Assembly: GCA_023269865.1 (NCBI GenBank)
Contig: JAGDWR010000053.1
Coordinates: forward strand, 1 to 11,088
Source of the DNA: Candidatus Methanodesulfokora sp.
GTDB taxonomy: Archaea; Korarchaeota; Korarchaeia; Korarchaeales; Korarchaeaceae
Direction of reading: 5' to 3'
Length of the DNA stretch: 11,088 nt
Positions 7,168 to 11,088 of this stretch are shown here, piece after piece. The notes under the pieces were generated by a model. It searched no databases. It was not told where the DNA came from and was given only the letters and a program-made list of their open reading frames with translations. Each line of letters opens with the position of its first letter. Positions within the stretch are counted from its first letter, which is position 1. The translations under genes were made by a program, and so were the position numbers.

Positions 7168-7566
7168 CTAAGTGTTTATTACGTGAAACGATGTGATCAC
7201 CTTGACTCCTCCTCTCTTCAGCATTATGCTGGCTGAGCAGTATCTACTCTGAGACATCTCTATTGCCTTCTTGACAAGCTCCTCCGGCATGTTCCCTCTT
7301 ATCTTGTAGAGAATTCTTATCTCCCTGAAAACTTTCGGATGTCTCTCCTCCCTATCTGCCTCGAGCTCCAGCTCCAAGCCCTGAACCTCATATCCTGCCT
7401 TTCTTATTATGGCCACAACATCCATGGCAGTACAGGCCCCTGTTGCAAGAAGAACTGCCTCCATCGGCCTGAGTCCATCCTCTGACATCTCCATTGAAAA
7501 CCTATCTGTAGAAGCCCTGAACCTCATATCTCCCTCAAAAACCACCTTTCCCTTGATCTGAGGCAT
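7168..7566 (-). CDS. OsmC/Ohr-family protein
   Basis: The product has 132 residues from ATG 7566 and shows the OsmC fold. An N-terminal strand segment (GKVVFEGDMRFRAST) is followed by RPMEAVLLATGACTAMDVV with the first catalytic Cys (residue 45). The central part KAGYEVQGLELELEADREE matches the OsmC helix-strand turn, and YCSAS supplies the second Cys at residue 110. In OsmC and Ohr the two cysteines form a thiol peroxidase that detoxifies organic hydroperoxides. Whether this archaeal member is an active peroxidase is inferred from the cysteines. An in-frame ATG at 7611 would add 15 hydrophobic residues, but the TATA box centre is 26.5 bp from 7566 and the fold begins there. The gene diverges from the EamA transporter across a 51-base gap. 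It lies upstream of the V4R gene on the same strand but that gene has its own promoter. Confidence 0.9.
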   Translation of the reverse strand: MPQIKGKVVFEGDMRFRASTDRFSMEMSEDGLRPMEAVLLATGACTAMDVVAIIRKAGYEVQGLELELEADREERHPKVFREIRILYKIRGNMPEELVKKAIEMSQSRYCSASIMLKRGGVKVITSFHVINT

Positions 7567-7588
7567 AGCATAGAGTTCCAAGAAAAGG

Positions 7589-7596
7589 TTAAAAAT
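7589..7596. promoter_or_regulatory. Shared bidirectional TATA element for OsmC (-) and EamA (+)
   Basis: TTAAAAAT (ATTTTTAA on the minus strand) is centred at 7592.5. That is 25.5 bp from the plus-strand ATG at 7618 and 26.5 bp from the minus-strand ATG at 7566. No other TATA-like octamer lies at the right distance for either gene, so one element may place TBP for both leaderless transcripts. Bidirectional use is inference from spacing. Confidence 0.55.
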
Positions 7597-7617
7597 GTAT
7601 CTATTGAGCAAGCTTAG

Positions 7618-8472
7618 ATGAAAGTAGATCCAAGGGCAGCTCTTATCGTGGGAATATCTGCTGTCTCAACAGCTAGCATACTGATAAGGCTTAGCTCATC
7701 CCCTCCTCTTGTTATAGCAGGCTATAGAATGCTCTTCTCAAGCATGATAATGGGCCTTCTGGGAGCAAATGGAATCGATGATTTAAGGAGAATAAATGGA
7801 AAGGAGATTCTTCTTCTCTTGATATCAGGTGCATCTCTTGGCGCTCATTTTGGCACTTGGACAGCATCTCTCTTCTACACATCAATAGCTGCAAGCACTG
7901 TCATAGTTGATTCATCCCCCATTTTCGTCGTGATGATATCTTGGATATTCCTCAGGGAGAAAATAAACATGAGAGAAGCTTTTGGAATAGCTATATCGAT
8001 TTTAGGAGCTATAATAATAGCCTTAGGGCATGCAGAGTTAAAGATGAATCTTTATGGTGATTTTCTAGCGCTACTAGGAGCTATTTTCCTCGCAATATAT
8101 CTAGTCATAGGGAGAAGCCTGAGAAGAAAGCTGGGATTAGCTCCTTATACGTTCTCAGTCTATGGAGTGGCAGCAGCAGTCCTTCTATCATCTGCTTTTA
8201 TCTCAGGGAACAGCTTAGCTGTGAGCCCCAAGGAGCTCCTCATATTCGTCCTTCTGGCCTTGGGACCCTCCTGCCTAGGCCACAATTCATACAATTATGC
8301 ACTAAAGTATATGAAAGCATCTGTTGTCAGCGCGAGCATTTTGGGGGAGCCTGTCGGGGCAAGTTTGCTGGGCGCTCTTCTTCTGGGCGAGGTGCCATCA
8401 ATGAGCACAATAATAGGTGGAGGGGTTGTTATTATCGGCGTCTATCTAACTGTATTTGGTAGAAATGAGTGA
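7618..8472 (+). CDS. EamA-family (DMT superfamily) transporter
   Basis: This 284-residue integral membrane protein has about ten predicted helices in two tandem EamA repeats (about 5-137 and 147-281). The first repeat shows IAGYRMLFSSMI and the run of small residues ASTVIVDSSPIFVVMISW that lines the DMT core. The second has the characteristic end of the family, SYNYALKYMKASVVSASILG followed by EPVGASLLGALLLGE. DMT proteins mostly export or exchange small metabolites such as amino acids, nucleobases or sugars across the cytoplasmic membrane. The substrate here cannot be told. ATG 7618 begins one TATA spacing after the shared divergent element, and no alternative start is needed. A 48-base gap with a separate promoter leads to the next gene on the same strand. 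Neighbour OsmC suggests nothing specific about the cargo. Confidence 0.92.
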   Translation: MKVDPRAALIVGISAVSTASILIRLSSSPPLVIAGYRMLFSSMIMGLLGANGIDDLRRINGKEILLLLISGASLGAHFGTWTASLFYTSIAASTVIVDSSPIFVVMISWIFLREKINMREAFGIAISILGAIIIALGHAELKMNLYGDFLALLGAIFLAIYLVIGRSLRRKLGLAPYTFSVYGVAAAVLLSSAFISGNSLAVSPKELLIFVLLALGPSCLGHNSYNYALKYMKASVVSASILGEPVGASLLGALLLGEVPSMSTIIGGGVVIIGVYLTVFGRNE

Positions 8473-8491
8473 TATTTATTAAAAACTGAGC

Positions 8492-8499
8492 TTTTTTAT
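8492..8499 (+). promoter_or_regulatory. TATA box of the 8521 gene (and T-run behind EamA)
   Basis: TTTTTTAT is centred 25.5 bp upstream of the ATG at 8521, predicting a leaderless start. The run of six T lies 19 bases after the EamA stop and could also serve as an archaeal oligo-T terminator of that gene. The two roles cannot be separated by eye. Confidence 0.5.
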
Positions 8500-8520
8500 C
8501 TACCCATTTCTCCAGCTCTT

Positions 8521-8904
8521 ATGCCTCCAGAACTAGCTCTTCTGATGTCCTCTGTTATCACCTGGATTGTGATCTCCCTCCCCATATACGTTGCCTCCAA
8601 GCTTCTCTCCAGAAAATCCAGTTTTGTAAGAGCAATGGTGGCATCCCTTGGATCAAGCCTTCTCTTCTCATTGGTATTTCTCTTAGTGTTGCATCTAGGA
8701 CCCAGCATTATAACAGCTCCTTTGGGCCTTCTTCTGGGATTTCTAGCTGGCCTTCTTGTGTTCAAGGAGGTTTTTGATGTGGGTTGGTTTAGAGCATTCC
8801 TGATAGCAGTGCTGGCATACTTAGTTTTCATAGTCATAGCTGCATTAATATCTATGATTTTAATTCCATTTGTTCCGGCAGGGCAGCTTATCAGAGGATT
8901 TTGA
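8521..8904 (+). CDS. small four-helix membrane protein, unknown function
   Basis: I do not recognise this family. The 127-residue product is almost entirely hydrophobic, with helices at about 8-28, 38-58, 64-82 and 92-118. The loops are short, with basic residues in the first (KLLSRKSSFVR) and a mixed Lys/Glu/Asp segment in the third (FKEVFDVGWFR). There is no signal peptide-like cleavage site and no cysteine. ATG 8521 is supported by a TATA box about 26 bp upstream. Its stop lies only 10 bases before the ATG of the isomerase-like gene, so the two are almost certainly co-transcribed. A shared function is possible, such as a membrane partner or transporter for the enzyme's substrate, but nothing in the sequence proves it. 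The uniform hydrophobicity and plausible loops favour a real gene over the antisense frame that covers the same bases. Confidence 0.75.
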   Translation: MPPELALLMSSVITWIVISLPIYVASKLLSRKSSFVRAMVASLGSSLLFSLVFLLVLHLGPSIITAPLGLLLGFLAGLLVFKEVFDVGWFRAFLIAVLAYLVFIVIAALISMILIPFVPAGQLIRGF

Positions 8905-8910
8905 AGGAGA
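8904..8910 (+). promoter_or_regulatory. Shine-Dalgarno site of the FucI-like gene
   Basis: AAGGAGA ends four bases before the ATG at 8915 and begins within the stop codon of the preceding gene. It decides the start in favour of 8915 over ATG 8870, which would overlap the membrane protein gene, and indicates coupled translation in a two-gene mRNA. Confidence 0.65.
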
Positions 8911-8914
8911 GAAA

Positions 8915-10054
8915 ATGGAGGGCAGATATCCTCTTGTCGGAGTTGCAAGCAAGCTTCGTCCAGTAGATGAAAAGTATAGGGAGATCTCAAACAGAATTTC
9001 AAGCATGTTTCATCCTCTAGGTCTGTTCTTCGATGTTCCGACTGTTGAAGAAGCTGCTGTTCTGGTGATGACAGGTGGGACTGAGGATGTCATTGAGAGA
9101 ATCGGAGGGAACTGGCCCCTTCTTCTAATATATCATGACTCGGAAAACAGCCTTCCTGCAGCCATAGAGGCTACTTCATCGCTGAGAAAAAGGGGAAGAG
9201 TTGTGTGGATAGCACATTGGTCATCACCTGAGATTCCAAGCATTCTATCTGCAATCAGGGCTATCAGAAGAATCAGGGGATTTAGGCTTGGGATAATAGG
9301 GGATCCAAGCCCATGGCTGACCTATAGCAGGAGCTCTGATGATGATCTCAGAAGAATCGGAATAACTCCAGTGCACATACCGATCAAAGCCTTAGTGGAG
9401 GAGTATACAAAAATTGGGTCAGAAAGCAGTGAGAATGATCTTGTAAATGCGAGGAGAATGGGGGAAGCCATAAACAAGCTGATGACAAGAGAGAAGCTTG
9501 ATGGCATAACAATAAGATGCTTTGACTTATTAGATCTTGGAACAACAGCATGCCTGGCCCTTTCAGAGCTGAACTCAGCTGGAAAAGTGGCTGGATGTGA
9601 AGCAGATATTCCGGCTTTTTTAGCGATGCTTCTCGGGTATCTCCTCAGCGAAAAACCCACTTTCATGGGAAATGTGGCCAAAGTGGATGAAGAGGGGATA
9701 GTGCTAGCTCACTGCACTTTTCCTCTGTCGATAGCAGAGAGATATAAGTTCATGACGCATTTTGAGTCAGGAAAAGGAGTAGGAATTGCTGCTGAAGTAA
9801 AGAAGGGTGTTAAGGCAACTATTATGAGGATTTCAGATGATTTGAGGAAAATCAGAGTTATAAAAGGGGTTACTGATGAGATAGAATGGAGAAGCGATCT
9901 CTGTAGAACCCAGATAAGGGTGAAGACGGAAGGAGATCCATCTATAATAATGAGGAGACCTATGGGCAATCATCACGTCATCTCCTTTGCCGATATCTCA
10001 CGCGAGCTTTTCTACCTAGCAGACGCTCTCAACATAGAATATGAGATAATATAA
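8915..10054 (+). CDS. L-fucose/L-arabinose isomerase-fold protein
   Basis: The 379-residue protein fits the L-fucose isomerase-like superfamily, whose members convert aldoses to ketoses with a bound metal. The N-terminal half (1-190) looks like two Rossmann-like domains with segments such as LLLIYHDSENSLPAA, VVWIAHWS and RLGIIGDPSPWL. The C-terminal half carries the catalytic type motifs: DGITIRCFDLLDLG, then GCEADIPAFLAMLLGYLLS with Glu229 and Asp231, EKPTFMGNVAKVD, and AHC with His266. Near the end MGNHHV provides the late His (353-354) that in E. coli FucI completes the metal site. Length is shorter than E. coli FucI (about 590) but usual for archaeal homologues. The substrate is unknown and no sugar genes are nearby. 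It is the second gene of a unit with a four-helix membrane protein, begins with a clear SD, and is followed by a 195-base gap before the convergent AOR gene. Confidence 0.82.
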   Translation: MEGRYPLVGVASKLRPVDEKYREISNRISSMFHPLGLFFDVPTVEEAAVLVMTGGTEDVIERIGGNWPLLLIYHDSENSLPAAIEATSSLRKRGRVVWIAHWSSPEIPSILSAIRAIRRIRGFRLGIIGDPSPWLTYSRSSDDDLRRIGITPVHIPIKALVEEYTKIGSESSENDLVNARRMGEAINKLMTREKLDGITIRCFDLLDLGTTACLALSELNSAGKVAGCEADIPAFLAMLLGYLLSEKPTFMGNVAKVDEEGIVLAHCTFPLSIAERYKFMTHFESGKGVGIAAEVKKGVKATIMRISDDLRKIRVIKGVTDEIEWRSDLCRTQIRVKTEGDPSIIMRRPMGNHHVISFADISRELFYLADALNIEYEII

Positions 10055-10249
10055 AATTTACTTGAAAATGAATTTCATTATTATTTAGCACAGTTTATAT
10101 GGTGGATATGGAGATTTCTAGGCAAACCGCAGAATCCCGATGTGCCCTTCTGAAGGAGAACATCCCCTTTGTAAAGAGCAGGCTACTGAGATGAAAGCTA
10201 GGAAAAATACAGCAATATAAAGCAATAGATCTCTTCTGAAATCGAAAAG
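10055..10249. other. Convergent intergenic gap, mostly unassigned
   Basis: Between two converging genes lie 195 bases without a clear gene. Visible items are a perfect 13-base odd palindrome AATGAATTTCATT (10067-10079), a good plus-strand TATA-like TTTATAT (10094-10100), and a weak hairpin at 10139-10164 (GATGT with ACATC, inner CCTT/AAGG). A 28-31-codon plus-strand ORF ends at 10194. No T-rich terminator is obvious for either gene. Confidence 0.4.
10099..10194 (+). CDS. doubtful 31-codon ORF (possible small protein)
   Basis: ATG 10099, or ATG 10108 three codons later, opens a frame to a TGA at 10192-10194. The product has 31 (or 28) residues, is rich in Arg, Lys and Glu, and could form one amphipathic helix (ESRCALLKENIPFVKSRLLR at its end). 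A TATA-like TTATTTA at 10081-10087 is about 24 bp from ATG 10108, roughly the spacing seen at other genes of the window. There is no SD and I know no family of this kind. It may equally be a chance ORF or a gene remnant. Confidence 0.2.
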   Translation: MVDMEISRQTAESRCALLKENIPFVKSRLLR

Positions 10250-11088
10250 CTAATTTTGTATTGCTATCCCCTGATTTCTCATCAAATCTGCCTCTTTTTC
10301 CAGTCCAAGCTCCCTTAGCTTCGACATTTTAGGAATTCCCGTGTCAATATCCCATCCCCTGAGCTCATAGTACTCGTTTAACATCTGATCAAGTTCCACT
10401 ATCTGTCCTTTAGCTGGACCCTTCGGCATCGGCTCCTTTGTGAACCTATCCGGCAGGACATCATCCTTCCTTGTTATGCCATGTCTGACATTGAAAAGCC
10501 TTTGTAGATTCACTATCCTCTCCCCTATTCTCCTGAGAACCTCCTCTGTGTACTGAATGCCTGTCACAAGCGTGAGAGCCCTCGCTATATCGTTGTAGAA
10601 GAAAACTGGAGGTATCACAGTTCCATACTTGCACAATCCAACGGACTCAACTACAGCATTGAAGTCCTCCAGTTCCTTCACCATGACCCCCTTGTACTTC
10701 GGATTGAGCCTCTCAGCTATCTCCGGGAGATACTTCTCCCCAAACCTCTCCCTTATCTCCTTCTCAAATCCCACCTCATCGAGCACGGGAAATGCGTAGA
10801 GGTGGTCAGCCCCCCTTGCTGCTGTGACATGGGCAAGTCCCATGCTTTTCTGGGCTCTTCCATCTTGAGCAGGTATTTCCTGCTTCTTTACATGCATTGC
10901 ATATTTCTCAGATCCCCTTCCTATTATCCTAGATGCTCTGTAGCTCCCCTCTGCCAGTATGTTCCCAAATCCCCTTCTGAAGGCTATATCATGTATTAGC
11001 TGTATGACTGCCTCATAGTTTCCCCAGCTCAGATCAACTCCTGCATCCTCCTTTGTTATTATCCCCTTTTCATAGCACTCCATTGCCC
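10250..11088 (-). CDS. AOR-family aldehyde:ferredoxin oxidoreductase, C-terminal part (5' end outside window)
   Basis: The frame is open through the right edge, with the visible 278-279 residues covering roughly domains 2 and 3 of an enzyme usually about 600 residues long. Family marks are MECYEKGIIT near the start, then WGNYEAV, the long loop EIPAQDGRAQKSMGLAHVTA followed by RGADHL, and SVGLCKYG. The Cys in GLCKYG is the equivalent of the fourth, C-terminal cysteine ligand of the [4Fe-4S] cluster, whose other three cysteines lie upstream. AOR enzymes oxidise aldehydes to acids with a tungsten or molybdenum bis-pterin centre and pass electrons to ferredoxin in the cytosol. The motif usually reads Asp-x-x-Gly-Leu-Cys; here the first residue is Glu (ESVGLC), so the subgroup and substrate are open. 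The gene converges with the FucI-like gene, and its promoter lies outside the window. The internal ATG at 11083 is not the start. Confidence 0.9.
   Translation of the reverse strand, partial: AMECYEKGIITKEDAGVDLSWGNYEAVIQLIHDIAFRRGFGNILAEGSYRASRIIGRGSEKYAMHVKKQEIPAQDGRAQKSMGLAHVTAARGADHLYAFPVLDEVGFEKEIRERFGEKYLPEIAERLNPKYKGVMVKELEDFNAVVESVGLCKYGTVIPPVFFYNDIARALTLVTGIQYTEEVLRRIGERIVNLQRLFNVRHGITRKDDVLPDRFTKEPMPKGPAKGQIVELDQMLNEYYELRGWDIDTGIPKMSKLRELGLEKEADLMRNQGIAIQN

Noticed and set aside
8496..9002. 168-residue open frame on the minus strand across the small membrane protein and the FucI-like start
   Set aside because: Its product is rich in Arg, Asn and Thr without a domain pattern. The plus strand has a TATA box, an SD and sensible hydrophobic helices, so this is a shadow of the real genes.
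10130..10245. Possible C/D box guide RNA, from CTGA and GATGA-like motifs
   Set aside because: The CTGA and GATGA elements do not have the archaeal C/D' and C'/D spacing of about 12 bases, and a good C box (RTGATGA) is missing.

Overview
The window looks like a compact, mid-GC piece of a (hyper)thermophilic archaeal chromosome, most plausibly of the Thermoproteota/Korarchaeota side. Support comes from AGA/AGG as the dominant arginine codons, very short intergenic gaps, archaeal TATA boxes, an archaeal Lhr-type helicase, a stand-alone MetRS-beta-like tRNA-binding protein, an ACT-V4R protein, and a tungsten-type aldehyde:ferredoxin oxidoreductase. The phylum is an inference. I see no rRNA, tRNA, CRISPR array, insertion sequence or phage gene.

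Layout, left to right. (1) 1-179: tail of a plus-strand protein with a C-terminal membrane anchor. (2) 248-571 (+): tRNA-binding (MetRS-beta/CsaA-like) protein, ending one base before the stop of a minus-strand Ntn-hydrolase (572-1435, isoaspartyl peptidase/asparaginase). (3) 1436-1662: a mostly non-coding gap with TATA-like boxes and a small hairpin, leading to a class I methyltransferase (1663-2451, +) and a four-helix membrane protein of unknown function (2484-3065, +). (4) 7118 down to 3046 (-): a tightly overlapped three-gene operon, ACT-V4R sensor-like protein, then Lhr-family SF2 helicase, then an MJ0037-type metallophosphoesterase. (5) 7168-7566 (-): OsmC-family protein, divergent from an EamA transporter (7618-8472, +). 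(6) 8521-10054 (+): a two-gene unit of a four-helix membrane protein and an L-fucose-isomerase-fold protein. (7) 10055-10249: a gap holding only a doubtful 28-31-codon ORF and a weak hairpin. (8) 10250-11088 (-): C-terminal part of an AOR-family oxidoreductase whose N-terminus is outside the window.

How the genes work together. The clearest functional unit is lhr plus the phosphoesterase, a helicase-nuclease type pairing expected in nucleic-acid repair or processing. Here it is headed by a ligand-sensing ACT-V4R gene whose end overlaps the helicase start by 47 nt. Elsewhere the genes are mainly housekeeping or metabolic and seem to be transcribed singly.

The most consistent regulatory observation is a start-site rule. 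For seven genes a TATA-like octamer is centred 25.5-27.5 bp upstream of the preferred start codon, which predicts leaderless mRNAs. Two internal operon genes (the phosphoesterase and the isomerase-like gene) instead carry purine-rich Shine-Dalgarno sequences; the internal lhr start has none that is well placed. One TATA element at 7589-7596 lies equidistant from the divergent OsmC and EamA start codons and may fire in both directions. I found no convincing wholly new system. The best candidates for follow-up are the V4R-lhr-phosphoesterase operon, the shared divergent promoter, and the membrane protein/FucI-like pair.
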